From NCBI GenBank assembly GCA_013287645.1, contig JABDDJ010000009.1, positions 1 to 59,201 of the forward strand: a DNA stretch of 59,201 nt, in the 5' to 3' direction. The translations under genes and the position numbers were made by a program. Within the stretch, counting starts at the first letter, position 1. The number at the start of each line of letters is the position of its first letter. This document shows positions 33,767-42,831 of this stretch, piece by piece. The notes under the pieces were generated by a model. The model made no database searches. It worked only from the letters and a program-made list of their open reading frames with translations, and was not told where the DNA came from. This DNA comes from Chlamydiota bacterium. GTDB taxonomy: Bacteria > Chlamydiota > Chlamydiia > Chlamydiales > JABDDJ01.

Positions 33767-34552
33767 ATGAGTTTTCCTATGTTTGGCTACTGTCCACTCG
33801 CTTCTGGATCTAAGGGTAATTGCGTCTATGTTGGAACATCGAAGACAAAAATTTTGGTTGATGCTGGTTTGAGTGCGAAGTTGACGCAAGAGCGTTTGGC
33901 TAGTTTTGGAGTGGATATTGCGGAGATCGATGCTTTGGTGATTTCACACGAGCATACAGACCATATTGTCGGTATAAGGACATTGACGCAAAAGTGGAAT
34001 ATGCCAGTTTTGGCTAATACTGAGACGGCGAAAGGGATAGTGGAGCAGCTTGGATTTTGTCCAAAGTTCAAGATTTTTTCTACTGGAGAGACCTTTACTT
34101 TTGGCGACATCACATTGCATCCCTTTACAGTTCAGCACGATACGTTAGATCCTGTGATGTTTACTTTGCGCTTGGATGGCATAAAAATAGGGATTTGTAC
34201 TGACCTTGGTTTTGCGACTACATTGGTGCAACATCAGTTGCAAGAGTGCGATTATCTTTATTTAGAGTCAAACCATGAGCCAGAAATGGTGCATGCATCA
34301 GCTCGTCCACCGTTTTTGAAGCAGCGTATTTTGGGACGAAGCGGGCATTTGTCAAATGGCGATTGTGGTGGGTTGCTCTGTAGGGTTGCACATCCTGGTT
34401 TGAAGCATGTGCATTTGGCGCATCTGTCGGCGGAGTGTAATTCTCATGAAAAGGCGATGTCGGTGGTGACAAGCTCATTAAAGAGTGAGGGGATTTGTTT
34501 AAATTTGGATATTGCCCCACAGCAGTGTTTGGGGAAGATTATTAGATTTTAG
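33767..34552 (+). CDS. MBL-fold metallo-hydrolase, YycJ/WalJ-like
   Basis: A 261-residue metallo-beta-lactamase-fold protein. The metal-binding motif HEHTDH is at residues 61-66. Further ligands are probably in FTVQHDTLDPV (His) and CTDLG (Asp), with LESNHEP and a late H in VHLAHLS. The opening LASGSKGNCVYVGTSKTKILVDAGLS is typical of the YycJ/WalJ exonuclease-like group. Activity on DNA is known for some relatives but is not certain here. No clear ribosome binding site precedes the ATG; an in-frame ATG 12 bases later is an alternative. Confidence 0.82.
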   Translation: MSFPMFGYCPLASGSKGNCVYVGTSKTKILVDAGLSAKLTQERLASFGVDIAEIDALVISHEHTDHIVGIRTLTQKWNMPVLANTETAKGIVEQLGFCPKFKIFSTGETFTFGDITLHPFTVQHDTLDPVMFTLRLDGIKIGICTDLGFATTLVQHQLQECDYLYLESNHEPEMVHASARPPFLKQRILGRSGHLSNGDCGGLLCRVAHPGLKHVHLAHLSAECNSHEKAMSVVTSSLKSEGICLNLDIAPQQCLGKIIRF

Positions 34553-34572
34553 GACCAGGACAAAAAGACAAG

Positions 34573-34698
34573 GGACAAGGACCTTAAGGACAATGAGGAC
34601 CTTAAGGACAGTGACAGTTGATTTTGAGTTTTTGTCCTCAAAATTTTCATTAATCGTCCCTGTCCTTAAGGTCCTCATTGTCCTTAAGGTCCTTGTCC
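34573..34698. repeat. AAGGACCTT-type inverted repeat between convergent genes
   Basis: Perfect 39-bp arms (34573-34611 and 34660-34698) surround a 48-base spacer. Weaker complementarity continues outward to about 34553 and 34722. Each arm holds two near-copies of an 18-19-base unit containing the palindrome ggaccttaaggac. It lies between the converging ends of the metallo-hydrolase gene and dnaJ. The outer right flank includes a CGCAAAGAC word on the minus strand, echoing the other repeat family. Confidence 0.92.
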
Positions 34699-34740
34699 CC
34701 TGTCTTTGCGTCCTTGTCCTTTTGTCCTTGTCTTCTCTTG

Positions 34741-35913
34741 CTAACTACCAAAAAGCCCTTTGATCTTATCTAGAAAGCCCTTTCTTTGAGGGTTATTGTT
34801 GGGGCTTTCAAGTGCTCCAAATTCTTGCATTAGCTGCTTTTGACGATCAGTAAGCCGTGTGGGGGTCTCTACCACAACTTTGACGATCAGATCGCCTTTT
34901 GCTTGACGTCCGAAGGCTCCGCCATGGCTGTGGACATCTGGGAAACCAGATCCTTTGACGCGAAAGACTTTTCCGCTTTGGGTGCCTTCAGGTATAGTTA
35001 CACGGGCAGTCTGATGTAAGAGAGTGGGTACATCCTTTTTGCATCCGAGAGCTGCTTCAGAAAAGCTTACAGGTACTGTGAGCAAGATGTCGTTGCCTTC
35101 GCGCTCAAAAATTTCGTGCGGCTCGACATTTATAAATACGTATAGGTCTCCTGGAGGACCGCCACGAGGGCCTGCATCACCATATCCGCTCATTTTTAGG
35201 CGCATGCCGTTGTCGATTCCGGCAGGGATGTGGACTTTGACATGTTGCTTTTCACGGACAACACCTTCGCCTTTGCAATTTTTGCATGGGTCAGTGATTG
35301 TTTGTCCACGTCCGCCGCATTTGGGGCAGGTCATGGACATGCTGAAAAAGCCGCGTTGTTCGAAGACTTGGCCATGTCCGCTACAGGTGGGGCAGGTGGA
35401 GACTCCTTTGGGAGATGCGGTACCTTTGCCTTGGCACTCTTTACAGCGTACATAGTTGCTGATGACTAGCTCTTTGTCGACACCGCGTGCGGCTTCTTCG
35501 AATGAGATGGTGATGGTGGCACGTTTGCTGGCGCCTTGTCTGCTGGAAGTTGCTCCGCCGCCTCCTCCGCCACCGCCGAAGCCGAAGATGTTTTCGAACA
35601 TCGAGTCGCCACCGAAGGCTCCCATGAATGTGCGAAGGGCTTCATCCATGGATGAAAAACCGCCGCCTGGATGGCCTCCGCCGCCCATTCCTCCTTGGAG
35701 AGCTTCTTTTCCGTAGTGATCGTAGACTTCTCGTTTTTTTTCGTCACTGAGGACTTCGTATGCTTCAGATATTTCTTTGAAACGCTTTTCTGCATCGGCG
35801 TTTCCGGGGTTTTTATCGGGGTGAAATTGCACAGCTTTTTTGCGGTAAGCTTTTTTTATCTCGTCGGGAGTTGCAGATTTGGGGACTTCTAAGATTTCAT
35901 AATAATCAGCCAT
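34741..35913 (-). CDS. dnaJ: Chaperone DnaJ (Hsp40)
   Basis: A 390-residue full-length DnaJ. It has a J domain (1-70) with HPD at 31-33, a Gly-rich region (about 72-125, including a GGGGGGGG stretch), a zinc-finger domain with four CxxCxGxG-type repeats (about 150-215) and C-terminal substrate-binding domains. It partners DnaK and GrpE in protein folding. It lies downstream of rpsU on the same strand, an arrangement I recall in Chlamydia. A weak promoter may lie in the gap: TTGCTT and CATACT on the minus strand near 35985-35957. Confidence 0.96.
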   Translation of the reverse strand: MADYYEILEVPKSATPDEIKKAYRKKAVQFHPDKNPGNADAEKRFKEISEAYEVLSDEKKREVYDHYGKEALQGGMGGGGHPGGGFSSMDEALRTFMGAFGGDSMFENIFGFGGGGGGGGATSSRQGASKRATITISFEEAARGVDKELVISNYVRCKECQGKGTASPKGVSTCPTCSGHGQVFEQRGFFSMSMTCPKCGGRGQTITDPCKNCKGEGVVREKQHVKVHIPAGIDNGMRLKMSGYGDAGPRGGPPGDLYVFINVEPHEIFEREGNDILLTVPVSFSEAALGCKKDVPTLLHQTARVTIPEGTQSGKVFRVKGSGFPDVHSHGGAFGRQAKGDLIVKVVVETPTRLTDRQKQLMQEFGALESPNNNPQRKGFLDKIKGLFGS

Positions 35914-35992
35914 ATATATTACATGAACTTATAGGTTTAGAGTGAGAAAGATAGTATGCTTAACTATTACTTTAAAAGCAAGAGAAAGGCGT

Positions 35993-36018
35993 GCGCATGT
36001 CCATGATAGGACATACGC
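35993..36018 (-). terminator. Hairpin after rpsU, possible attenuator or weak terminator
   Basis: The 10-base arms (35993-36002 and 36009-36018) pair with one G-U around a 6-base loop. It begins 21 bases past the rpsU stop. No clean T-run follows on the minus strand, so it may pass some transcription into dnaJ or stabilise the rpsU mRNA end. Confidence 0.45.
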
Positions 36019-36038
36019 AAAAATAATACTTAACTTAA

Positions 36039-36218
36039 CTAACGTTGACGCTTATATTTTAAAGCTGCTTTCGACTTGGCGCGCTTTTTGATCGAAGGCT
36101 TGGAATAGAAACGGTGTGCTTTAACGGATTTCATGACGCCTTCTTTATCAAGACGTTTTTTTAGGGCGCGTAATGCTTTGTCGATAGATTCACCGACACG
36201 TACTTTAACAGCTGTCAT
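36039..36218 (-). CDS. rpsU: 30S ribosomal protein S21
   Basis: A 59-residue basic protein. Translating the minus strand from 36218 gives [20 protein letters not shown], then [11 protein letters not shown] and [16 protein letters not shown], and it ends KYKRQR. This is a clear S21, which helps the 30S subunit select mRNA start sites. A ribosome binding site (aagga) lies ahead of the ATG. It lies between tsaB and dnaJ on the same strand, as I recall for Chlamydia (CT342). Confidence 0.96.
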   Translation of the reverse strand: MTAVKVRVGESIDKALRALKKRLDKEGVMKSVKAHRFYSKPSIKKRAKSKAALKYKRQR

Positions 36219-36265
36219 TTAGTTGCCATCCTTAACTTTGATTTTTTACTTAAGTAACTCATTTT

Positions 36266-36295
36266 ATATTACTACAGATGGAAGAAATAGTTCAA
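36266..36295 (-). promoter_or_regulatory. Possible promoter of rpsU
   Basis: On the minus strand, TTGAAC (36295-36290) and TAATAT (36271-36266) are 18 bases apart. The -35 box overlaps the end of tsaB. Confidence 0.4.
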
Positions 36296-36981
36296 GAGTT
36301 CTCCTTTGCATCCCGTTCAATTTCTGCTTGAGAGCGCCGTAAATAGAGAATATTGACAGTGGCGTCGGTTGAAAATTCCCCTTTTTGCCAGCGATATTTG
36401 CCGTTTTGCCAGAGAAGTTGAGGGTTGGGTAGAGCGTCTTGCCAAAAGAGTTGACGTAGGAAGGGTGAGCGTTCCCGCAGTTTGGCGGTGTGGGGAGAAA
36501 CGATCAGTTGAACTCCGTTAAGTGTGGTGGGTAGCTGGTCGATGGCTACAGTAAATGCCGGTTCGAAGATGATTTTTCCGTCTTGGTGATTGCCAAAGGC
36601 ACAATAGACCCCACCCATTTTGGCATCAAGCAGAACGGCGAATGAGCTTATTTCGGTGGAGTGAGGAGCGAAGAGTTCGACGCTAGGAACACCTATAAGC
36701 GGCTTTTTCAGAGCGTAGGCTAGTGATTTTGCGATGATGACTCCAATACGTATGCCTGTGTAGGAGCCAGGGCCTATGGAGACAGTAATGGCCTCCATGT
36801 CGGAGAGTTGCAGAGCATTTTCGGAAAGTTGTTTTTCCAGAAGAGGGATAACGGCTTGAGCGCTGTCGAATGTTCCCCCCAGAGAAGCATGAAAGAGCAG
36901 ATTGTCGTTGCGAATTGCAGCGATAAACCCTTGTTCTGTGGAGGTGTCGATGAGCAGAGAGCTGCTTATGGAGTATGCCAC
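36292..36981 (-). CDS. tsaB: tRNA threonylcarbamoyladenosine biosynthesis protein TsaB
   Basis: A 229-residue TsaB that, with TsaD and TsaE, makes t6A37 in tRNAs reading ANN codons. It opens with SSLLIDTSTEQGFIAAI, the ASKHA phosphate-1-like segment, and contains VSIGPGSYTGIRIGVIIAKSLAY, the signature of the family. The start appears to be GTG at 36981 (gaggat about ten bases ahead), overlapping the end of dgt by 16 bases, which suggests coupled translation. It lies before rpsU. Confidence 0.9.
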   Translation of the reverse strand: MAYSISSSLLIDTSTEQGFIAAIRNDNLLFHASLGGTFDSAQAVIPLLEKQLSENALQLSDMEAITVSIGPGSYTGIRIGVIIAKSLAYALKKPLIGVPSVELFAPHSTEISSFAVLLDAKMGGVYCAFGNHQDGKIIFEPAFTVAIDQLPTTLNGVQLIVSPHTAKLRERSPFLRQLFWQDALPNPQLLWQNGKYRWQKGEFSTDATVNILYLRRSQAEIERDAKENS

Positions 36982-38108
36982 TGTTCGATCCTCATCGGGA
37001 CTACGAGTTTTTCGAGGGCTCGCACAAAAAAGTGGTCCGTCATTCCCGCAATGTAGTCGATGACAATTTGAGCTGGGTCGGTTTTCTGATAGATGTCAGT
37101 TTTATTGACGAGGAAATTTTTCCAGATGTAGCTTGTTCGTCCTTGACTCTGAAGTTCCTCATAGAAGTGCTGAAAAAGGATTCGATAGCCCTTTTCGATC
37201 TTTTTGGACTCCACCTTTAGTTTTGGATGGATGTAAATATGCTGGAAGTTGAAGTTGCGCAGCTCATGGAGAGCGTTGAAGGTTTTCTCTGAGATAGCGA
37301 TATAGTCATTATTATAGCTGTGCTGAATGATGTCGCGCGCTAGGTTGCCTAGGATTTCCCGATTGGTGTTTCCCAGATGAGTCTCAGGAACTTGGCTACG
37401 AGCAATAATGCCTAGCCCTATGGCATCTTCGATGTCTTTTCCAACGTAGCTCATCGTGTCGCAAAGCTTAACCAGACAGCCTTCTAGCGACATCGGGATG
37501 ATGGTGCCGTCTGTATCATTGAGTTTTTCCTGTTTATCCACTGCATGGTCTGCCCAGGTCTTTCCATAGCGCGGTGTGAGTAGAGATTCGCGCATTCCCC
37601 CATCGTGGCAGAGAAATCCGTCATAGACGGCCAGGCCTAAGTTAAGAGGCTCTATTTCCGAAAAAAGACGACAGGATTGCCATGGATGAGCAAAGGGATG
37701 GCCGGTATATTCTTCAGAGATTTTGGAGAGATACCCTTCTCCTTCGTGTCCAAAAGGAGGATGTCCCACATCATGCCCTAGGGCTATGGCTTCAACAAGG
37801 TTTGTGTTGAGACGCAGGATTTCCGCAATCCCCCGTGAAAACTGACTAACGAGCTGTACGTGCAGTCCTCTATGCGTGATATGGTCGCTGTCCATTAAGT
37901 AGACAACTTGCGTTTTATCCGAATAGCGCATGTAGGCTTTGGAGTGTACGATGCGGTCGACATCTCTTTTATAGGGAAGCCGATGATCGTCTTCCGGACC
38001 GTTCAGCCTTTGATGGTCTTTGGAAAAAGCCGCTTTTGGGTGAAGATGTGCAGATTCGTGCGCTTCGGCTGCTTCGCGATAATTTGCAAGGGGAGATTCT
38101 TTTAACAT
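36966..38108 (-). CDS. dgt: dGTPase-family HD phosphohydrolase
   Basis: A 380-residue member of the deoxyguanosinetriphosphate triphosphohydrolase family, which splits dNTPs into nucleoside and triphosphate. It begins with the usual RLPYKRDVDRIVHSKAYMR and TQV region, then the H...HD metal motif with THRGLHVQLVSQ and AIALGHDVGHPPFGHEGE. FLCHDGGMRE and SYVGKDIEDAIGLG (distal Asp) complete the site. It overlaps tsaB and starts 27 bases after the SopB-like gene, so these may be one transcript. It may affect dNTP pools or foreign DNA; that role is inference. Confidence 0.88.
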   Translation of the reverse strand: MLKESPLANYREAAEAHESAHLHPKAAFSKDHQRLNGPEDDHRLPYKRDVDRIVHSKAYMRYSDKTQVVYLMDSDHITHRGLHVQLVSQFSRGIAEILRLNTNLVEAIALGHDVGHPPFGHEGEGYLSKISEEYTGHPFAHPWQSCRLFSEIEPLNLGLAVYDGFLCHDGGMRESLLTPRYGKTWADHAVDKQEKLNDTDGTIIPMSLEGCLVKLCDTMSYVGKDIEDAIGLGIIARSQVPETHLGNTNREILGNLARDIIQHSYNNDYIAISEKTFNALHELRNFNFQHIYIHPKLKVESKKIEKGYRILFQHFYEELQSQGRTSYIWKNFLVNKTDIYQKTDPAQIVIDYIAGMTDHFFVRALEKLVVPMRIEQWHTP

Positions 38109-38135
38109 AGCTTATAGAATATACCAACGCGTGAA

Positions 38136-40256
38136 TTAACCGCTAGTAGTTCCCGATTCAAGTGCAATCTGTACATATGCATCATCTATTTCTTCTACAC
38201 CTTTGAGCCATTCTTTAGAATTAGGATAGAGCATAGCCTCTTTTCCGACTTTATAACCATAGGCACCCGTATTGAGCTTGGTAATTTCCAATCCGCCATA
38301 TTTAGCAAGCATCTGCTTATAGATTCTGACGAATAGATCTTGATTTTCAGGTTTTGCCATTTCTTCAGTTGTGGGAATATGGCCTAAGATTTTTTTCATT
38401 TCCATGAATGTGAATATTGTTGCGATGCATATGCCTGTGCGGTCTTTACCACTCATGCAATTAATAAGTGAGATGATGCCACTATTTCCAGTTTCCTTTA
38501 ACTTTTTACTGAGTTCATTTGTGAGTAATTGTACTTTAGCGGCTAGTTCATGTTGATTTCCTGTAGTTAGGTAGGATATAGGTGTTCGACATAACCGCTT
38601 GGCATCTTTGAGTAGACTCTGAATTTCAGGATCATCTGGAAATCGTTCACATATTTTGCCTAATCGATGGACAGCTGTGGCGACTGATTCCCATTGCTCC
38701 AAAGACCCCATTCCTAAGACAGCCCCTATGTTTACTCCAGTATTCAAAGAAATGATATCTAGTTCTACTTTGATTTTTTTGTTATCGATTTCGATTTCTA
38801 TTGTCTGTCCTTGAAATGAATCTAAAGCTTCTTTCTGAGCTCTCCACAATGCTTCTTCACAGGCCTTAAAGTCTGTACCATGAAAGAGATTCTCTAGCTG
38901 TTCAATGGCGCTACGCAACATATCCGGTGTAACTAGACTGATCGAAACTATCGTTTGCTGCCAGGGTTGTTTTTGTGAAATTTCATCCAAAGTATTGCCA
39001 GAATTTAGCATGTTGGTTTTTATGGCTGCTGTGAGGATTTCTTTTGCCATCTGATTAGCAATTTCTTTTCGCACTTCTTGTTTCGGCTCAAAGCGATAAG
39101 CTAAGATTCCGTGACGAAGGATGACATTTTCAGGAGTATCTTTTCCTTCTTCGTAAAGCTCACAGACAAATCCGTTCACTATGTGCTCGCCTCTTTTTAA
39201 AGACCCTAATCCACCAGTCCCTGCTATTTTTTCAAAATTTGAATTACCGATCTTTTCATCGAAATGTTTATTAAATGGAGTATGCACTGTTCTTAAATTT
39301 GTTTTTCTTGACTCTCCTTTTAACCCTATCACTTCTAATTCTATTGGTTTTTCTATGACAGGTCGTTCTTCAAGGTTTCTTTGCTGAGCAATAAAGGATT
39401 GAATTTGCTTTTTGGTTTTTTTTGGATGAAACTCTTGGCCTACGATATAAATACCAGCTGCGCCAGCAACATTGGCCTGTCTTGCTAAAGTAGTTTGAAA
39501 ATCATTTTGAATTTTCTCGTGTTCTTCTTGATGGATAAGAGGTAATTCTTTAAATTCATGATCCGGATATGTCTTTTTAAATTGTTCATTGTAGTTTTCT
39601 TTGATATTTATTAAAAAATTTTGTTTTCCATCAAGAAATGCTGCATTAACCTTAATGGCTAAATCTATTTTTTGTTGTAGAGCACTCTTTTCGGGTATTA
39701 TTCTTAATCCTATTGAACTTGTAAATATTTTTAATGCAGTGGTAATTGCTGCTCTCTTGAGAGTATTTTTAATGGAATTTCTGACTGAAGCGGGTATGCC
39801 TTTTAATTTAATAAGACTCATAAAAATGTCTTTTGCTTCTCCAGGGATTGATTGTCCTGCAGCAAAGACTTGAATATATTGGCGAACTGTCTCTTTTTGT
39901 TCGTTTGAAAAATTATTATTTTTTTCTACAAATTCTGTAATAACACCTATATTATAGTTAGCAATAACCTCTCCGAGGGCTTTTTGAGTTTTTGAGTGAA
40001 TTTCCTCTACTTTTTTGGCAACTTTTGAATTATACTTTCCTTCTGATTTATATAGATCTCCAATTTCTTTATTAGCAGCATTATAGATAACCTTAATATT
40101 ATCTAAAGCATTCTTTTGTAAAGTAAGCGCCGAATTACTATCAATATGTTTTATATTTTGCTGATGACTTGTATTAATAATTGCTTTTGAACTTTTATAA
40201 TCTTGTTTGATTACACCAAACGTCTCATTCTGTCTTTTATCACTAATACTAGACAT
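38136..40256 (-). CDS. SopB/IpgD-like inositol phosphate phosphatase (predicted effector)
   Basis: A 706-residue protein whose C-terminal third carries the phosphatase loop NCMSGKDRTG. Cys600 and Arg606 form a CX5R motif. SopB (SigD) and IpgD, secreted phosphoinositide phosphatases of Salmonella and Shigella, have the near-identical NCKSGKDRTG. Other shared-looking pieces are ISLVTPDMLR (439-448) and LNTGVN (504-509, cf. FNFGVN). The N-terminal half (about 1-300) is helical, lysine-rich and without a signal peptide, as expected for a type III secretion substrate. The gene lies between lon and the dgt-tsaB-rpsU-dnaJ run and is probably an accessory insertion. Remodelling of host phosphoinositides is inferred from the motif. 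Confidence 0.8.
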   Translation of the reverse strand: MSSISDKRQNETFGVIKQDYKSSKAIINTSHQQNIKHIDSNSALTLQKNALDNIKVIYNAANKEIGDLYKSEGKYNSKVAKKVEEIHSKTQKALGEVIANYNIGVITEFVEKNNNFSNEQKETVRQYIQVFAAGQSIPGEAKDIFMSLIKLKGIPASVRNSIKNTLKRAAITTALKIFTSSIGLRIIPEKSALQQKIDLAIKVNAAFLDGKQNFLINIKENYNEQFKKTYPDHEFKELPLIHQEEHEKIQNDFQTTLARQANVAGAAGIYIVGQEFHPKKTKKQIQSFIAQQRNLEERPVIEKPIELEVIGLKGESRKTNLRTVHTPFNKHFDEKIGNSNFEKIAGTGGLGSLKRGEHIVNGFVCELYEEGKDTPENVILRHGILAYRFEPKQEVRKEIANQMAKEILTAAIKTNMLNSGNTLDEISQKQPWQQTIVSISLVTPDMLRSAIEQLENLFHGTDFKACEEALWRAQKEALDSFQGQTIEIEIDNKKIKVELDIISLNTGVNIGAVLGMGSLEQWESVATAVHRLGKICERFPDDPEIQSLLKDAKRLCRTPISYLTTGNQHELAAKVQLLTNELSKKLKETGNSGIISLINCMSGKDRTGICIATIFTFMEMKKILGHIPTTEEMAKPENQDLFVRIYKQMLAKYGGLEITKLNTGAYGYKVGKEAMLYPNSKEWLKGVEEIDDAYVQIALESGTTSG

Positions 40257-40339
40257 AATTAACCTCTTACTAATTTTATTATTACATAGTTATTAATTGT
40301 TATTAAATTTTAATTTTAACTAGTTCGAGTAGGATTCTC

Positions 40340-40368
40340 TTGATAGGAATTGCAGTGGGGGCTATACT
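40340..40368 (+). promoter_or_regulatory. Sigma-70-type promoter of lon
   Basis: TTGATA (40340-40345) and TATACT (40363-40368) are separated by 17 bases, about 37 bases ahead of the lon start. No CIRCE-like heat-shock operator is seen. Confidence 0.65.
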
Positions 40369-40404
40369 TACTCTGTTATTCAGACCTAGAAACGAGGCGT
40401 TAGA

Positions 40405-42825
40405 TTGTCAAAAGAAGCTCCTACTTCGCAAGATCTTGAGGCTTTAATACTTGAAGCCATTGATGCTGCCAAAAAAGCAGACGCATTTCTAAATAATTCT
40501 CCCGATGAGATTTATATTTATCCCCTGACTAAGCGCCCTTTCTTCCCCGGAATGGCAGCTCCCATTGTGATTGAACCTGGTCCTCTTTATGAAGCGCTAA
40601 AGATAATTGCCCAGAGCGAACATAAGTACGTAGGTTTAATGCTGACTCGAACGGATATCACCGACATCTACAAGGTTACATTTGACCAGCTCTATAACGT
40701 TGGAGTGCTAGCGCGTATTTTGCGCATTATTCCAATGGACGCAGGCGGAGCTCAGGTCGTTTTGTCGATGGAAAAAAGGTTTAACTTTATCGAGCAGGTA
40801 GCAGACCCCATTCAGTTGAAGGCTCGTGTTCGCATTTGTGAAGAGATTCCTGCCGAAAACGAAATGACAAAGGCCTATTCGATTAGCATTATCTCGATGA
40901 TTAAAGATCTGTTAAAGTTGAATCCCCTTTATAAGGAAGAGCTTCAGATCTTTTTAGGCCATTCGGACTTTACTGAACCTGGTAAATTGGCCGATTATGC
41001 AGTGGCATTGACTACTGCTTCAAAAGAAGAGCTTCAGAGCATTCTTGAGACGATCGACATTCAAAAGCGATTGGAAAGAACCTTAGAACTTCTGAAAAAA
41101 GAACATGATATTAGCGCTCTTCAGCAAAGCATTACTCAGAAGATTGATGCTGCGGTGGCGAAGACTCAGAAGGACTTCTTTTTGCGAGAGCAGTTGAAGG
41201 CGATTAAGAAAGAGCTGGGCTTAGAAAAAGAGGAGAAAATCCTTGATAGAGAAAAATTCGAAGCGCGGTTGAAAGAGAGAAAGGTTCCACCTGATGCATT
41301 GACAGTGATTCAGGACGAAATGGCCAAGCTAAATGTGCTTGAGATGCATTCAGCTGAATATGGCGTAGTCCGCAATTATTTAGATTGGCTGACGATTATT
41401 CCTTGGGGCATAAACAGCGAAGAGTGCCACGATCTTGTGCATGCAGAAGCTGTCTTAAACGAGGACCATTATGGCTTGGAAGACATTAAAGAGCGCATTT
41501 TGGAATTTATTAGCGTCGGTAAATTAACTGGCGGTGTTAAAGGCAGCATTATCTGCTTAGTGGGACCTCCAGGTGTGGGTAAGACCAGTATTGGAAAAAG
41601 CATTGCCAGGGCTCTTAACCGTAAGTTTTTTCGCTTTTCTGTCGGTGGAATGCGTGATGAGGCTGAGATCAAAGGACATCGACGTACCTATGTGGGAGCG
41701 ATGCCCGGCAAGCTTATCCAGGCTTTGAAATATTGCAAGACGATGAATCCTGTGATCATGCTGGATGAAGTGGATAAGATGGGATCGAGTTATCAGGGAG
41801 ACCCCGCCTCAGCTTTATTGGAGGTACTGGATCCTGAACAGAATTGCGAGTTCTTAGACCACTATCTGGACGTGCGTGTCGACCTTTCCAATGTACTTTT
41901 CATTGTGACTGCAAACGTGTTGGATACGATTCCTTCTCCCCTGCGCGACAGGATGGATATCTTGCGTTTGTCAGGTTATATCCAGGAAGAGAAGATCGAA
42001 ATAGCAAATAAATATTTGATTCCGCGCAACCGTAAAGCCATGGGACTGAAACCCAACCAGATCACCTTCACAAAAGGGGCCATCAGCTCGCTTATCACCG
42101 GTTATGCGCGAGAAGCTGGAGTGCGAAATCTGGAGAATGAAATTAAAAGAATCATGCGTAAAGTCGCTGTACAGGTAGTAAAAGAGGGAGAGAAGCCTAC
42201 TAAACATTCCCTGAATGAAAAAAATCTTATCACCTACCTTGGCAAGCCAAAGCATACTTCAGACCGCTTCTATGAGCAGACTCCAGTGGGTGTATGTACT
42301 GGTTTAGCTTGGACAGCCCTCGGTGGGGCCACTCTTTATGTGGAGGCTATTAAGGTCCCTTCCGATAAGACTGAGATGAAGCTTACCGGCCAGGCTGGGG
42401 CAGTGATGAAAGAGTCTTCCGAAATCGCTTGGAGCTATTTGCATGGAGCGTTACAAAAGTATGCCCCGGGATATAAATTCTTTGAAAAGACAGCTGTCCA
42501 TGTGCATATGCCTGAAGGAGCAACGCCTAAAGATGGCCCATCGGCAGGTGTTACCATAACAACGGCATTAACGTCCTTATTGACGGGTATTCCTGTGATA
42601 GAAGATCTAGGCATGACAGGAGAGTTGACTTTAACGGGTAGGGTATTGGCTATAGGCGGAGTCAAAGAAAAATTTGTCGCTGCAAAACGGTCAGGATTAA
42701 AGAAAATTATTATGCCGATGGATAACCTACCGGATTATGAAAAGTTGCCAGACTATTTAAAAAAGGGCCTAAAAGTCTATTTTGTAGATCATTATGATGA
42801 TGTCTTTAAACTAGCATTTCCGTAG
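40405..42825 (+). CDS. lon: ATP-dependent protease Lon
   Basis: An 806-residue Lon. The N-terminal substrate domain (about 35-230) is followed by a coiled region, the AAA+ module (Walker A GPPGVGKT at 387-394, Walker B region VIMLDEVDKMG) and the protease domain with the Ser713-Lys756 dyad (DGPSAGVT and GGVKEK). It degrades misfolded and regulatory proteins in the cytosol. The start is a TTG at 40405: gagg lies seven bases ahead, and the reading frame has no ATG before conserved sequence. It is followed 6 bases later by the nucleotidyltransferase gene, so lon leads a three-gene operon. Confidence 0.95.
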   Translation: MSKEAPTSQDLEALILEAIDAAKKADAFLNNSPDEIYIYPLTKRPFFPGMAAPIVIEPGPLYEALKIIAQSEHKYVGLMLTRTDITDIYKVTFDQLYNVGVLARILRIIPMDAGGAQVVLSMEKRFNFIEQVADPIQLKARVRICEEIPAENEMTKAYSISIISMIKDLLKLNPLYKEELQIFLGHSDFTEPGKLADYAVALTTASKEELQSILETIDIQKRLERTLELLKKEHDISALQQSITQKIDAAVAKTQKDFFLREQLKAIKKELGLEKEEKILDREKFEARLKERKVPPDALTVIQDEMAKLNVLEMHSAEYGVVRNYLDWLTIIPWGINSEECHDLVHAEAVLNEDHYGLEDIKERILEFISVGKLTGGVKGSIICLVGPPGVGKTSIGKSIARALNRKFFRFSVGGMRDEAEIKGHRRTYVGAMPGKLIQALKYCKTMNPVIMLDEVDKMGSSYQGDPASALLEVLDPEQNCEFLDHYLDVRVDLSNVLFIVTANVLDTIPSPLRDRMDILRLSGYIQEEKIEIANKYLIPRNRKAMGLKPNQITFTKGAISSLITGYAREAGVRNLENEIKRIMRKVAVQVVKEGEKPTKHSLNEKNLITYLGKPKHTSDRFYEQTPVGVCTGLAWTALGGATLYVEAIKVPSDKTEMKLTGQAGAVMKESSEIAWSYLHGALQKYAPGYKFFEKTAVHVHMPEGATPKDGPSAGVTITTALTSLLTGIPVIEDLGMTGELTLTGRVLAIGGVKEKFVAAKRSGLKKIIMPMDNLPDYEKLPDYLKKGLKVYFVDHYDDVFKLAFP

Positions 42826-42831
42826 GTAACA

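Noticed and set aside
33591..34722. Possible CRISPR array
   Set aside because: The repeats are 8-19-base tandem units arranged as inverted arms, with no spacers of constant length and no cas genes nearby.
35024..35716. Proline-rich open frames opposite dnaJ
   Set aside because: They are shadows of the Gly-rich and zinc-finger codons of dnaJ, which is certain.
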